From: Candidatus Francisella endociliophora
Lineage (GTDB): Bacteria > Pseudomonadota > Gammaproteobacteria > Francisellales > Francisellaceae
Length of the DNA stretch: 64,000 nucleotides
Assembly (NCBI RefSeq): GCF_000764555.1
Contig: NZ_CP009574.1
Coordinates: 1,736,001 to 1,800,000, forward strand
Reading direction: 5' to 3'
In this document: positions 18,353 through 27,125 of the stretch, piece by piece
How positions within the stretch are numbered: position 1 is the stretch's first letter
Layout: the number at the start of each line of letters is the position of its first letter
Notes under the pieces: model-generated
Seen by the model: the letters and a program-made list of their open reading frames with translations, nothing else
Told to the model about the DNA's origin: nothing
Databases searched by the model: none
Position numbers and translations under genes: made by a program

Positions 18353-19129
18353 ATGCAACATTTTTTTTCTGAGCATTTTTATATTTTATGTGTATTTATT
18401 ATATCAATGGGATTTTTAGCAAGTTTTATTGATGCAATTGCAGGTGGTGGTGGTCTTATTAGTATTCCAGCCTTGAGTATGACAGGTTTACCAATAGTGA
18501 TGGTTCTTGGGACAAATAAGTTCCAAGCAAGTATAGGCACAGCTATGGCTGTATTGAAATATTATAAGAATGGTTTGATAAATATTAGAACTGTTTATCG
18601 TGGCTTGATTGCTGGATTTGTCGGAGCTTGCTTAGGTACTACTCTAACTTTGGTTATCCATAATGATTTTATGAGTAGTACTGTGCCAATACTTTTACTA
18701 GTTGTTTTTGTTTTTAGCATTTTTAATAAAAATCTTGGTATAAATGTTGGTAAAAAAAGAATGTCTGAGATGGCTTTCTTTACAATATTTGGTTTTGTAT
18801 TAGGAGCTTATGATGGATTTTTTGGTCCTGGAACAGGCAATTTTTGGATTATTGCGATTGTGTACTTTCTTGGTTATACATTCTTACAAGCTTCAGGTTA
18901 TGCAAAAGTTTTAAATCTAAAAAGTAATGTGTTTTCTCTTGCTGTATTTGCAATATCAGGACAAGTTAATTTAACTTTTGGGTTACTTATGGCTATTGGT
19001 AGTTTTTTTGGTGGGGTAGTAGGCTCACGAATGGTTATATTAAAAGGCTCAAAACTAGTTAGGCCAATATTTATAGTAATTGTTGGTGTGAGTGTTCTAG
19101 TCATGATAAAAAGTAGCTACTTTTCTTAA
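18353..19129 (+). CDS. TauE/SafE (TSUP) family permease
   Basis: The 258-residue protein has about eight membrane helices and the family signatures ASFIDAIAGGGGLISIPAL near residues 22-40 and GAYDGFFGPGTGNFW near 143-157. TSUP proteins move sulfite, sulfonates or related anions across the inner membrane. It closes the tatD-cupin-tauE run. A second member of the family is at 29.5 kb inside the persulfide operon; the two share family motifs but are clearly different genes. Confidence 0.88.
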   Translation: MQHFFSEHFYILCVFIISMGFLASFIDAIAGGGGLISIPALSMTGLPIVMVLGTNKFQASIGTAMAVLKYYKNGLINIRTVYRGLIAGFVGACLGTTLTLVIHNDFMSSTVPILLLVVFVFSIFNKNLGINVGKKRMSEMAFFTIFGFVLGAYDGFFGPGTGNFWIIAIVYFLGYTFLQASGYAKVLNLKSNVFSLAVFAISGQVNLTFGLLMAIGSFFGGVVGSRMVILKGSKLVRPIFIVIVGVSVLVMIKSSYFS

Positions 19130-19171
19130 GTTTATATATAAATAAAACTTAATGTTTCTAAACTTTTACAA

Positions 19172-19180
19172 TGGTATAAT
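19172..19180 (+). promoter_or_regulatory. Extended -10 promoter of the yadGH-like operon
   Basis: TGGTATAAT is an extended -10 element 34 bases before the ABC ATPase start, the same form as the tatD promoter. A -35-like TTTACA (19165-19170) is too close for a standard spacer. Confidence 0.45.
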
Positions 19181-19214
19181 GTTCATCATATTTTTATCAA
19201 TAAGTTAATTTATT

Positions 19215-20138
19215 ATGGATAATCAAAAAGCATTAGAAATAAAAAATCTTACCAAAGTTTATAAAGGTGGGTTAAAAGCAGTAGATGATATTAGTCTTGA
19301 TGTGCAAAAAGGTGACTTTTTTGCTCTTTTAGGACCAAATGGGGCTGGTAAATCAACAACTCTTGGTATGATTTCTTCACTTGTAAATAAAACATCAGGG
19401 CAAATAAAGATCTTTGGGTATGATATAGAAACAGATTATATCCAAGCTAGAAAATACCTGGGTGTAATGGCTCAAGAGATAAATCTTAATATCTTTGAGA
19501 AGCCTATGGATATATTGATTACACAGGCTGGATTTTTTGGGATATCTAAGAAAGAAGCTATACCTTATGCAGAAGAGCTTCTTAAAAAGGTTGATCTTTA
19601 TGATAAAAGAAATACACAGGTTAGATTCTTATCTGGTGGTATGAAAAGAAGGCTAATGGTAGTTCGTGCGCTTATTCATAAGCCAAAGCTTCTTATATTA
19701 GATGAGCCAACGGCGGGAGTTGATGTTGAGCTTAGAAATTCTCTTTGGGATATGATAGCAGAGTTTCATAAAGAGGGTCTGACTGTGATTTTGACTACGC
19801 ATTATCTTGAAGAGGCGGAGTCTATGTGTAATCGTATTGCACTTATCCATAAAGGTAAAGTGCATGTGAATACAGATATGAAGACATTTTTAAAGTCAGC
19901 AGATAAACATACTTATGTCTTTGATCTAAAAGAGAAGTGTGACAAAGAAATATCTCTAAGCCTTGGAGCTGTTAAAAAAGTTGATGATTATACTATTGAA
20001 GTAGAAGTTTCTAAGGGTGTTGTGCTAAATGAAATATTTGCAGAGTTAACAACTAAGTGTAATTTGGATGTATTAGGTGTGCGTTCAAAAGAGGCTAAGT
20101 TAGAGAAATTATTTATTGAAGTAGCAAGAAATAAATAG
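19215..20138 (+). CDS. yadG: ABC transporter ATP-binding protein (YadG-like)
   Basis: The 307-residue ATPase has Walker A GPNGAGKSTT near residues 41-50, the signature LSGGMKRRL near 137-145 and Walker B LLILDEPTAGVD near 155-166. The stretch MISSLVNKTSGQIKIFGYD resembles E. coli YadG closely. About 80 residues follow the ATPase core. It powers the membrane partner encoded 8 bases downstream. The substrate of YadGH-type exporters is not established; I make no claim beyond an ABC-2 exporter. Confidence 0.9.
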   Translation: MDNQKALEIKNLTKVYKGGLKAVDDISLDVQKGDFFALLGPNGAGKSTTLGMISSLVNKTSGQIKIFGYDIETDYIQARKYLGVMAQEINLNIFEKPMDILITQAGFFGISKKEAIPYAEELLKKVDLYDKRNTQVRFLSGGMKRRLMVVRALIHKPKLLILDEPTAGVDVELRNSLWDMIAEFHKEGLTVILTTHYLEEAESMCNRIALIHKGKVHVNTDMKTFLKSADKHTYVFDLKEKCDKEISLSLGAVKKVDDYTIEVEVSKGVVLNEIFAELTTKCNLDVLGVRSKEAKLEKLFIEVARNK

Positions 20139-20146
20139 GTAGGTTT

Positions 20147-20926
20147 ATGAGTTTAAGAGATTTTTGGATAACATATATAACGATTTTTAATCGCGAATGT
20201 AAACGAGTTTTTAGAATTTGGCCACAAAGTTTATTACCATCAGTAATAACGACAATTTTATACTTTCTAATTTTTGGTAAAGTTGTGGGTTCTCGAATAG
20301 GAGAAATGTCAGAAGGTTTTACTTACATGCAATATATTACGCCTGGTTTGATTATTATGTCTGTAATAATTAATTCATATAGTAATGTAGTAAGCTCTTT
20401 CTTTGGAATTCGTTTTAGTAAAGCTATAGAAGAGCTTTTGGTTTCACCTGTGAGTAATCATGTTATAGTTCTAGGATATATTTCTGGTGGAATATTTAGG
20501 GGCTTTATAGTTGGTATTTTAGTTAGTGTAGCAGCCTTTTTATTGGGGGGATTTGCAACTATACATAATGTGGCTTTAGTATTAGCTGGCTTTATATTTT
20601 GTGGTGCATTATTCTCTCTTGGAGGACTTATTAATGCTATATTCTCACAGAAGTTTGATGATACAACTATATTTCCAACATTTATATTAACACCTCTTAT
20701 TTACTTAGGTGGAGTGTTTTATGATATAAATAATTTAACAGGTTTTTGGCACTTTATATCTGCTTGTAATCCATTATTTTATATTGTTGATTTTGTTAGA
20801 TTTGGATTTTTAGGAGTATCTACAGTTAATCCATATTTTGCATTTGCTGCGATAATATTGTTTACGTTTATGCTATATTATCTAAGTTGGTATTTACTAA
20901 ATAAAGGTATTAGACTTAAAGCTTAG
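20147..20926 (+). CDS. yadH: ABC-2 type permease (YadH-like)
   Basis: The 259-residue protein has six hydrophobic segments. The ABC-2 permease signature lies in the middle (KAIEELLVSPVSN, then GFIFCGALFSLGGLINAIF). It is the membrane half of the transporter with the ATPase just upstream and matches YadH in length. It ends 8 bases from the convergent glycosyltransferase gene. Confidence 0.9.
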   Translation: MSLRDFWITYITIFNRECKRVFRIWPQSLLPSVITTILYFLIFGKVVGSRIGEMSEGFTYMQYITPGLIIMSVIINSYSNVVSSFFGIRFSKAIEELLVSPVSNHVIVLGYISGGIFRGFIVGILVSVAAFLLGGFATIHNVALVLAGFIFCGALFSLGGLINAIFSQKFDDTTIFPTFILTPLIYLGGVFYDINNLTGFWHFISACNPLFYIVDFVRFGFLGVSTVNPYFAFAAIILFTFMLYYLSWYLLNKGIRLKA

Positions 20927-20934
20927 ATAGAAAT

Positions 20935-21885
20935 TTATTTATTTTTTTCTGAAGTATGAACTTCTCTTATTATATATAAAGGTCGATGTTTTGTTTCTAT
21001 AAATATACGTCCAATATAGCTCCCTAGCATTCCAATTCCAATCATTTGTAGACCACTGAAAAATAAGATAAATGTTACTAATGATGGGTAGCCTGGCACA
21101 TTTACGCCAAATATCAAGGATTTAAGCACTATTATTGAACCATAAATAAAGCTAATAAGAGCAATTATTACACCAAGATATGACCAGATTTCTAGAGGAG
21201 CTTTGCTAAAACTTGTAATTCCATCTATAGAAAATTTGAAAAGTTTCCAATAATTCCATTTTGTTTCACCAGCAACTCTTTCTTCTCTTGCATGATATAC
21301 AAGCTTTTCTTTAAAACCTATCCATGTAAGAAGACCTTTATTGAAACGAACTTTTTCCTTTAACTCTAGAAAAGCATTTATAGCGGTTCTATTAAGTAGT
21401 CTATAATCCCCCGCATTAGGAGTTAGCTTTGTATCACTAATATTATTCATAAGCTTATAGAAAAGACCTGCTGAATGTTTTTTTGTAGATGTATCAGAGT
21501 CTCTATTTTCTCTAACTGCTGTAACAACTTCATAGCCATTTAACCAGTGATCAACCATCTCTAAAATAAGTTCAGGAGGATCTTGTAAGTCTGCATCTAT
21601 AGATATAGCTGCATCGCCTTTGCAGTTGGCAAAACCAGCAAAAAGAGCAGCTTCTTTACCAAAGTTTCGTGATAAATCAACGGCAACTATTTCAGGAATT
21701 TCTTTTTGTTTTTGTAGAAGAAGTTCTAAGGTATTATCTGAGCTACCATCATTTATAAAAACAAGTTCATATTTAGTAGGTAGTTTTTTTAAAATAGGCA
21801 TTAATCTTTCAAAAAGATGTTTTAAACCATCAGACTCATCCTTTACAGGGATTATTATACTTGTTAGTTTGCTGCTATTATCCAT
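20935..21885 (-). CDS. Polyprenyl-phosphate glycosyltransferase (GtrB/ArnC-like GT2)
   Basis: The protein is about 316 residues when started at ATG 21885 (MDNSSKLTSIIIPVKDE). A TTG 60 bases upstream would add 20 residues, and neither site has a strong Shine-Dalgarno, so the start is uncertain. The GT2 domain has VDLSRNFGKEAAL and the DxD site ISIDADLQDPPE. Two C-terminal helices (SYLGVIIALISFIYGSI and FILFFSGLQMIGIGMLGSYI) anchor it in the inner membrane. This architecture belongs to enzymes that charge undecaprenyl phosphate with a sugar for later transfer to lipid A, O antigen or glycoproteins. The sugar is not deducible. Confidence 0.85.
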   Translation of the reverse strand: MDNSSKLTSIIIPVKDESDGLKHLFERLMPILKKLPTKYELVFINDGSSDNTLELLLQKQKEIPEIVAVDLSRNFGKEAALFAGFANCKGDAAISIDADLQDPPELILEMVDHWLNGYEVVTAVRENRDSDTSTKKHSAGLFYKLMNNISDTKLTPNAGDYRLLNRTAINAFLELKEKVRFNKGLLTWIGFKEKLVYHAREERVAGETKWNYWKLFKFSIDGITSFSKAPLEIWSYLGVIIALISFIYGSIIVLKSLIFGVNVPGYPSLVTFILFFSGLQMIGIGMLGSYIGRIFIETKHRPLYIIREVHTSEKNK

Positions 21886-22047
21886 ACTAGAGAGTTCAGC
21901 TTTGGGATTAATGTATATTTTAGAGAGATATTGGGCATAGAGCAACTAGATTATCTTTTGATAAGTTAATATTAGTGGTGATATTGTTGATAAATATAAA
22001 TTATCTTTTGTTATACTTATCATAATAATTTTTTAAATAAGAGTATT

Positions 22048-22935
22048 ATGTTTGTATATAAAAAGATAGCAATTATCGGTAAGCATTATAATATTGAAGT
22101 TGCCGAAACAGTTACTCAGATATATAAGCTATTATCTAAATATACAGCAGAAGTTTATGTTGAGGAGGAGTCAGCTCAGGATCTATCTATAAAAAATATA
22201 AAAACAAAATCATTTCAAGAAATATCACAATACTGTGATATGGCTATAATTGTTGGCGGAGATGGAAATTTTCTTAAAGCGGCGAGATTGCTAGCATTGT
22301 ATAGCGATATTCATATTGTTGGTGTTAACAAAGGAAAGCTTGGCTTTTTAACAACAATAAAATCAGATAAAAGAATACTTAAAAAATCGTTGCTTAGCAT
22401 ATTAAAAGGAAATAATAAGCTATCAAATATGTCGATGATAAAATGTAAAATTGATGATAAAACTCGTTATCCACTAGAAACATCTATAGCATTAAATGAG
22501 ATTGCGATTACATCATCAAGAGGTCTAATGTTTGGATTAAAAGTTTATATTGATGGTCGATATGCTTTTGATCAGAGAGGTGATGGGTTGATAATCTCAA
22601 CACCAACAGGCTCAACTGCACATGCAATGTCAGCAGGTGGACCTATTTTATGTCATAATCATAATAGTATTGAATTGGTTGCTATTTGTTCTCACTCGTT
22701 AACTAGTCGTCCTTTAGTTATTTCAGATAATAGTGAAATTGATATTCATATCACAAACTATAATGATCCTGAGCCTGTTCTTAGTATTGATGGGCGACAT
22801 GATACTATATTAAAAGCAGGTCAAAAGATTAGTATTAAGAAAGCTAAAAAGAGTGTTAAAGTGTTGCACCCTGAGGATTATAATTACTATGATACTCTAA
22901 GAGAGAAGTTGGGTTGGGGTAAGGTTTTATTTTAG
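22048..22935 (+). CDS. nadK: NAD kinase
   Basis: NadK phosphorylates NAD to NADP. The 295-residue cytoplasmic enzyme has the [11 protein letters not shown] motif near residues 71-81, [10 protein letters not shown], and the conserved [21 protein letters not shown] stretch near 180-200. It is divergent from the glycosyltransferase gene at 20.9 kb. The length is normal and it is followed by a short AT-rich hairpin shared with the convergent lipoprotein gene. Confidence 0.96.
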   Translation: MFVYKKIAIIGKHYNIEVAETVTQIYKLLSKYTAEVYVEEESAQDLSIKNIKTKSFQEISQYCDMAIIVGGDGNFLKAARLLALYSDIHIVGVNKGKLGFLTTIKSDKRILKKSLLSILKGNNKLSNMSMIKCKIDDKTRYPLETSIALNEIAITSSRGLMFGLKVYIDGRYAFDQRGDGLIISTPTGSTAHAMSAGGPILCHNHNSIELVAICSHSLTSRPLVISDNSEIDIHITNYNDPEPVLSIDGRHDTILKAGQKISIKKAKKSVKVLHPEDYNYYDTLREKLGWGKVLF

Positions 22936-22966
22936 AAATATAAAATTTGAAGAATATTTATATTTT
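22936..22966. terminator. AT-rich bidirectional hairpin between nadK and a convergent lipoprotein gene
   Basis: AAATATAAA (22936-22944) and TTTATATTT (22957-22965) are perfect inverted repeats placed right after the nadK stop and touching the stop of the opposite gene. The stem contains no G or C, so termination strength is doubtful. Confidence 0.35.
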
Positions 22967-23411
22967 AAACAATGACAAACCTATGTGTTGCAGAGTATGA
23001 TTTTCCGCCGGCTGTAAAAGAGATTTTCACATTTGCTGTTCCTGCGACTGCACATTGTAAACTTGCTAGCCCAGAGTTAAAACTAGCGTTTGTCACAACC
23101 TCTGATGTCGTTTGCCATGTGCCATTTTGACCTATTGTATGGATTGTGCCAGAAGCATCAATAGGTTGACATGCATTGCTAACATCTGTAAATTGAGTTG
23201 TAACTTCAGTAGGGCTAGATCCATCTTGATTTTCAAACCCAGGGATATCTTCCTGGTTAATTCCAAGCCATACTCTTCCTGCTAAGGCTGGAACTTCAAT
23301 TGTAACTTTTTTAAGTTTTGATTGTAACAAATTATCATCATCATTAGAGCATCCTGACAATAAAGTCCCAGCTGCTAAAGCAGCAGTCAATAAAATTGCT
23401 GTTTTTTTCAT
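22965..23411 (-). CDS. Hypothetical lipoprotein
   Basis: The 148-residue protein has a lysine start, a hydrophobic core and the lipobox LLSGC (Cys at residue 21), followed by an acidic SNDDDN, so outer-membrane sorting is likely. The mature part is rich in Thr, Ser and Val and looks like a beta-sandwich. It has one Cys pair (C79-C117 by count) that may form a disulfide. I recognise no family. Confidence 0.7.
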   Translation of the reverse strand: MKKTAILLTAALAAGTLLSGCSNDDDNLLQSKLKKVTIEVPALAGRVWLGINQEDIPGFENQDGSSPTEVTTQFTDVSNACQPIDASGTIHTIGQNGTWQTTSEVVTNASFNSGLASLQCAVAGTANVKISFTAGGKSYSATHRFVIV

Positions 23412-23476
23412 ATGTTCTCCGTATTATTTTAAATCGATAAATTAAGTTTAGAGGCTTGTAATTATAAATTCAATCA

Positions 23477-24124
23477 TTAAGTTAATATTTCTAGAAGTTC
23501 AAATGTTATTATGATTATAAAGCTTGTTATAAAAATACCTGAAACAAATTCAATCTTTTTGATATTTCTAAAAAATAACTGTCGAAGTTTATTGTTTCCA
23601 AAAAAGATCGCCACAATGCAAAACCATGCTAAAGTTGTTGCTGCAATCGCTATCCATGTTATGAAAACCCAAATGCTAGATAGCTCATCAACTAAGCTAA
23701 GCATTGAACTGAAGAATACTAAGACTTTTGCATTGGCAAGATTAGTAAATGTACCATTCAAAAAGAGTTTAATATTTGAAGGCCTATCAAAGTTGTTAAG
23801 GTTCTTTATATGTTCACTTCCATTAGAGTTAAGCTCTTTTGAGGCAAAAACATCTTTAAAGAGATTAAATGCTATATATGTTAAATAACCAACGCCAGCA
23901 AGTATTAAGATTTTAAATAGTATTGGCTGCTTGTATAACAAAAATGAGCCAAACCAATAAACAATAAACGTATTTAAAAGTATTCCACAAGCTATTCCAA
24001 GTGCTGTATATATTCCATATTTGTGTCCAAACTTGATGGAGTTACTGATCGTTACAAAGAAGTCTGGCCCCGGTAATATTAGGCAGCTACACTGTAAAGC
24101 TAGAATAGTTAAAAAGATTAGCAC
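23477..24124 (-). CDS. LysE/RhtB-family amino acid exporter
   Basis: LysE-type exporters have about six helices and 200-215 residues. The open frame extends upstream to 24274, but that would overlap trmB and add a non-family leader. GTG 24124, with AAGAG upstream, gives 215 residues starting just before the conserved LPGPDFFVTISNS. Other family features are GIACGILLNTFIVYW and the KxFLNGTFTNLANAK helix. It is an inner membrane exporter of amino acids or derivatives; the substrate is unknown. It is divergent from trmB with only a 69-base gap. Confidence 0.82.
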   Translation of the reverse strand: MLIFLTILALQCSCLILPGPDFFVTISNSIKFGHKYGIYTALGIACGILLNTFIVYWFGSFLLYKQPILFKILILAGVGYLTYIAFNLFKDVFASKELNSNGSEHIKNLNNFDRPSNIKLFLNGTFTNLANAKVLVFFSSMLSLVDELSSIWVFITWIAIAATTLAWFCIVAIFFGNNKLRQLFFRNIKKIEFVSGIFITSFIIIITFELLEILT

Positions 24125-24193
24125 AGATAGACTCTTATTTTTATTTGACTTGATATAGAATAGTATTAATAAAATTACAATAAATCTAGAAAA

Positions 24194-24883
24194 ATGTGTG
24201 ACAAACCTAAAGAAAATTTGCGACAAATAAAAAGTTTTGTGCAAAGGGCTGGTCGAGTGACTAAGAAGCAACAACAGGCTTTTGATAATTATGCTGAAAA
24301 ATATTTAATAGAATACAATAAAGATAGACAGTTAAACCTTGCAGAAATATTCGCTAATGATAATCCAGTTATCTTAGAAATTGGATTTGGTATGGGAGGA
24401 TCATTAGTACAAATGGCTATAGAGAATCCAGAAAAGAATTATCTTGGAATTGAAGTTCATAAAGCAGGAGTTGGAAATATTTTATATGAGATAGAGCATC
24501 AAAAAATAGCAAACCTTTTGGTAATGAGTTATGATGCGATAGAGATACTAGATAATATGATTGCTGATGAAACGCTTTCTGGGATGCAAATATATTTTCC
24601 AGATCCATGGCATAAGAAAAAGCATAATAAGCGTAGAATTGTGAATCAAGAAAATATAAATCTTTTTGCGAAGAAGTTGAAATTTAAAGGTGTATTGCAT
24701 TATGCAAGTGATTGGTTGACTTATGCTGAAGATGTTTTGGAGCTTCTTGAAAATGATAACAAGTATAAAAATTTATATGATAGTTTTGCTCCAAGATCAA
24801 AGTGGAGACCTCTAACAAAATTTGAGAAGAGAGGGCAAAATTTAGAACATCCGATATCAGATATACTATTTGAGAGAGTTTAA
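24194..24883 (+). CDS. trmB: tRNA (guanine-N7-)-methyltransferase
   Basis: TrmB makes m7G46 in the variable loop of tRNAs using S-adenosylmethionine. The 229-residue protein has the SAM-binding [15 protein letters not shown] near residues 57-71 and the catalytic block [16 protein letters not shown] near 132-147. The N-terminus ([20 protein letters not shown]) is also family-typical. It probably shares a transcript with the two genes that follow (gaps of 9 and 3 bases). Confidence 0.96.
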   Translation: MCDKPKENLRQIKSFVQRAGRVTKKQQQAFDNYAEKYLIEYNKDRQLNLAEIFANDNPVILEIGFGMGGSLVQMAIENPEKNYLGIEVHKAGVGNILYEIEHQKIANLLVMSYDAIEILDNMIADETLSGMQIYFPDPWHKKKHNKRRIVNQENINLFAKKLKFKGVLHYASDWLTYAEDVLELLENDNKYKNLYDSFAPRSKWRPLTKFEKRGQNLEHPISDILFERV

Positions 24884-24892
24884 GGATTAACT

Positions 24893-25612
24893 GTGAAAAT
24901 TGCTAGATATAAAAAAGGTTTTATAAAAATTGATGAATACAATAGTAAGCTTCATTTTGGAAATATATATTGTCCAGATTGTGGCAAAGTAAAACTAAAA
25001 CTAATAAGGAAGGCTGGGCAAGAATCTTACTTTGATTTTATTAAAGATGAGAGTAAACATGATGAGTTATGCCCAAAAGCTAGACGACCAATACAAGACT
25101 CAAAGATAACTGAGTTAGTACAGAGTGACTCAAAGAAAGATATGAGTAAACTTAATTTTTTAGTTAATAAGAATCTAGAGAGATCAATAGACTTACTTAC
25201 AAAGCTTGAAAAAGATGGTGAGCTTAAAGAGGAAGATAGACTGAATCTTATGCCATTTAAAAAACAGCAGCTTGTGGAAAATCGCACTCGTGAGTACTCA
25301 AAACAAGATTTATATACAATCAATTCTTTAGAGTTAGCAGATTTAGATATTGAAAAAATAATAAATAAGTATTGTATCGTTTATGGTATCGCAGGAATTA
25401 CAGCTTCAGATATTGAAGATAGTAAGAAGTTACTTTTTAAGATAGATCAAGATTCAAGATTCTCGATATTTATAGCTCCTAGTCAAGTTAAGTATCTTGA
25501 TTTCGATAAAGGTAAAAGAGCTAAGTTTGCTGTGTTTGGCAAATTTAAAAAATCAGGTAAGTTCTTAAATTTAGAAATTCGCTCAACTAGAGATTTAGTA
25601 ATAAAGGACTAA
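24893..25612 (+). CDS. Hypothetical protein with a Cys/His zinc-like site
   Basis: I do not recognise this 239-residue protein. Near the N-terminus it has CPDC (C27, C30) and HDELC (H56, C60), a spacing that could bind zinc. A charged, partly coiled middle (NLERSIDLLTKLEKDGEL) follows. The C-terminal half (about 150-239) alternates hydrophobic and charged residues like a small beta domain and resembles a nucleic-acid-binding fold only vaguely. The start is GTG, 9 bases after trmB. It is probably cytoplasmic, with no signal peptide or membrane segment. Confidence 0.6.
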   Translation: MKIARYKKGFIKIDEYNSKLHFGNIYCPDCGKVKLKLIRKAGQESYFDFIKDESKHDELCPKARRPIQDSKITELVQSDSKKDMSKLNFLVNKNLERSIDLLTKLEKDGELKEEDRLNLMPFKKQQLVENRTREYSKQDLYTINSLELADLDIEKIINKYCIVYGIAGITASDIEDSKKLLFKIDQDSRFSIFIAPSQVKYLDFDKGKRAKFAVFGKFKKSGKFLNLEIRSTRDLVIKD

Positions 25613-25615
25613 CTT

Positions 25616-26128
25616 ATGAATATTAATGTTCGTTATGAAAGATTAGAAGACCAAGAATTAATTTATAGATTGATTTCCCAAGCATTTGAAACTGCTGATG
25701 AAGAAAAACTTGTTAGACTTTTACATACAGATCATCAAAGTTTGATTTCATTGGTCGCGGAGATTGATAATAAAATAGTTGGGCAAATAATTTTGTCAAA
25801 AATGAATACAGAGTCTGATAATGGCTTAGAAATTTATGGCTTAGCTCCAATGTGTGTAGCTCCAGAATATCAAAGTAAAGGTATTGGTACAAAGCTTGTT
25901 GAGGCTGTTATACAAGAGGCAAAGCAAAATAATATTGATGCAATTTTTGTCTTGGGCCATCCAAATTATTATCCTAGATTTGGTTTTAAACCGACGAAGG
26001 ATTATCAGATTAAATGTCAATATGATGTGCCAGTAGATGTTTTTATGGTATTAGATTTATCAAATAAATTAAATCTATTAAAAAATCAAACTGTATTTTA
26101 TGCAGAAGAGTTTAGCAAAGTCTTTTAG
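25616..26128 (+). CDS. GNAT family N-acetyltransferase (YhbS-like)
   Basis: The 170-residue acetyltransferase has the acetyl-CoA-binding motif VAPEYQSKGIGTKLVEAVI near residues 81-99. The family-typical VLGHPNYYPRFGF near 117-129 places it with the YhbS-like GNATs. The acceptor is unknown. It follows the preceding gene by 3 bases and ends the trmB transcription unit, ahead of the ArsR promoter. Confidence 0.85.
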   Translation: MNINVRYERLEDQELIYRLISQAFETADEEKLVRLLHTDHQSLISLVAEIDNKIVGQIILSKMNTESDNGLEIYGLAPMCVAPEYQSKGIGTKLVEAVIQEAKQNNIDAIFVLGHPNYYPRFGFKPTKDYQIKCQYDVPVDVFMVLDLSNKLNLLKNQTVFYAEEFSKVF

Positions 26129-26165
26129 TTATTAAAATAAAATCTAAAATAAGCCACTTATATTG

Positions 26166-26194
26166 TTGACAACTAAATTAGAATATTCTAATAT
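26166..26194 (+). promoter_or_regulatory. Promoter with overlapping palindromic operator for the persulfide operon
   Basis: A perfect -35 TTGACA (26166-26171) is followed 17 bases later by TAATAT (26189-26194). A perfect 16-base palindrome, ATTAGAATATTCTAAT (26177-26192), fills the spacer and the -10. This is where a dimeric ArsR-type repressor would block RNA polymerase, and the first gene downstream encodes such a repressor. I infer autoregulation of the whole operon. Confidence 0.8.
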
Positions 26195-26226
26195 ATTGAG
26201 TATAAGGATTGATTAGGATAATAAAT

Positions 26227-26520
26227 ATGGATCTGATGCAGATGAAAGATAATGCAAGTAAGGCATCAGCTTTATTAAAAGCAATATCTCATGAGTCAAG
26301 GCTATTAATACTATGTTTGCTCCTAAGAAAAGAGATGACAGTAGGAGAATTAGCAGAATACTCTGATCTTAGTCAATCAGCATTTTCACAACATTTGTCT
26401 GTATTGCGTAGAGAGGGGCTAGTGCAAACAAGAAAGGAAGCTCAGACAGTCTTTTATAGTTTGAAAGATCCTGCTGTGAAACAAATATTAGAGGCACTAT
26501 ACAAAATATATTGCGGATAA
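26227..26520 (+). CDS. ArsR-family persulfide-responsive repressor (YgaV/BigR-like)
   Basis: The 97-residue winged-helix regulator starts at ATG 26227; an upstream TTG at 26209 is less likely. The DNA-recognition helix is in DLSQSAFSQHLSVLRREGLV (residues 47-66). The two cysteines, C30 (LILCLLL) and C96 (YKIYCG), are 66 residues apart. That is the same spacing as the sensing pair of BigR/SqrR proteins, which form a di- or tetrasulfide bridge with reactive sulfur and release DNA. The operon it heads encodes sulfide/persulfide enzymes, which supports this role. Confidence 0.88.
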   Translation: MDLMQMKDNASKASALLKAISHESRLLILCLLLRKEMTVGELAEYSDLSQSAFSQHLSVLRREGLVQTRKEAQTVFYSLKDPAVKQILEALYKIYCG

Positions 26521-26578
26521 AAAATTTATTTAAAATATTAGAAAAATCTAAATTAGTAAGTACTAAAAGGAGAATGAA

Positions 26579-27097
26579 ATGCACAATGTAAAAAATATTT
26601 CGGTAAAAGAGTTTCTTGATTTACAAAAGAAAGAAAAAGTTAAGTTAATTGATATTAGAACAGCTGGTGAACATAATAGAGAATGTATTGATTGTGCGCA
26701 TAATATTATAGTAGATGATATTTATGATGCGGATATTCAACCAGATGAGATTGTAGTTCTTCATTGTCAGTCCGGTAATAGAACTAATCAAGCAGCTAGT
26801 AAGGTAAAAGATCTAAATGCAAAAGCAGTTTATCTATTAGAAGGTGGTCTTAATGCTTGGAAACAGCATAAACAGCCAACTCAAAAAAATGTAAAAGAGC
26901 CTTTACCAATTATGCGTCAGGTACAAATTATAGTTGGTTTTATGGTGCTTTTAGGAGTGGTGCTTTCATTTACGGTATCTCAATACTTTGCAATATTAAG
27001 TGGTTTCTTTGGGGCAGGACTTTTATTTGCGGGTCTTACTGGAACTTGTGGCATGGCTATAATGCTAGAGTTCTTACCATACAACAAAAGAAAGTAG
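26579..27097 (+). CDS. Membrane-anchored rhodanese (YgaP-like)
   Basis: The 172-residue protein has an N-terminal rhodanese domain (residues 1-100) with active-site loop CQSGNR at C63-R68, which carries a persulfide during sulfur transfer. A C-terminal pair of membrane helices (about 115-135 and 137-162) matches the DUF2892-like tail of E. coli YgaP. In E. coli ygaP also sits beside an ArsR repressor, YgaV. The start has AAAGGAG upstream. It likely handles sulfane sulfur at the inner membrane. Confidence 0.9.
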   Translation: MHNVKNISVKEFLDLQKKEKVKLIDIRTAGEHNRECIDCAHNIIVDDIYDADIQPDEIVVLHCQSGNRTNQAASKVKDLNAKAVYLLEGGLNAWKQHKQPTQKNVKEPLPIMRQVQIIVGFMVLLGVVLSFTVSQYFAILSGFFGAGLLFAGLTGTCGMAIMLEFLPYNKRK

Positions 27098-27125
27098 AAA
27101 GGCATTAAGAAAAGGAGCTTATAAA

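Noticed and set aside
23511-23888. 125-codon plus-strand frame opposite the LysE exporter
   Set aside because: The LysE frame on the minus strand has family motifs; this one has none and is its mirror.
24125-24274. N-terminal extension of the LysE exporter frame
   Set aside because: It would overlap the start of trmB and adds residues unlike any LysE N-terminus; GTG 24124 fits the family length.
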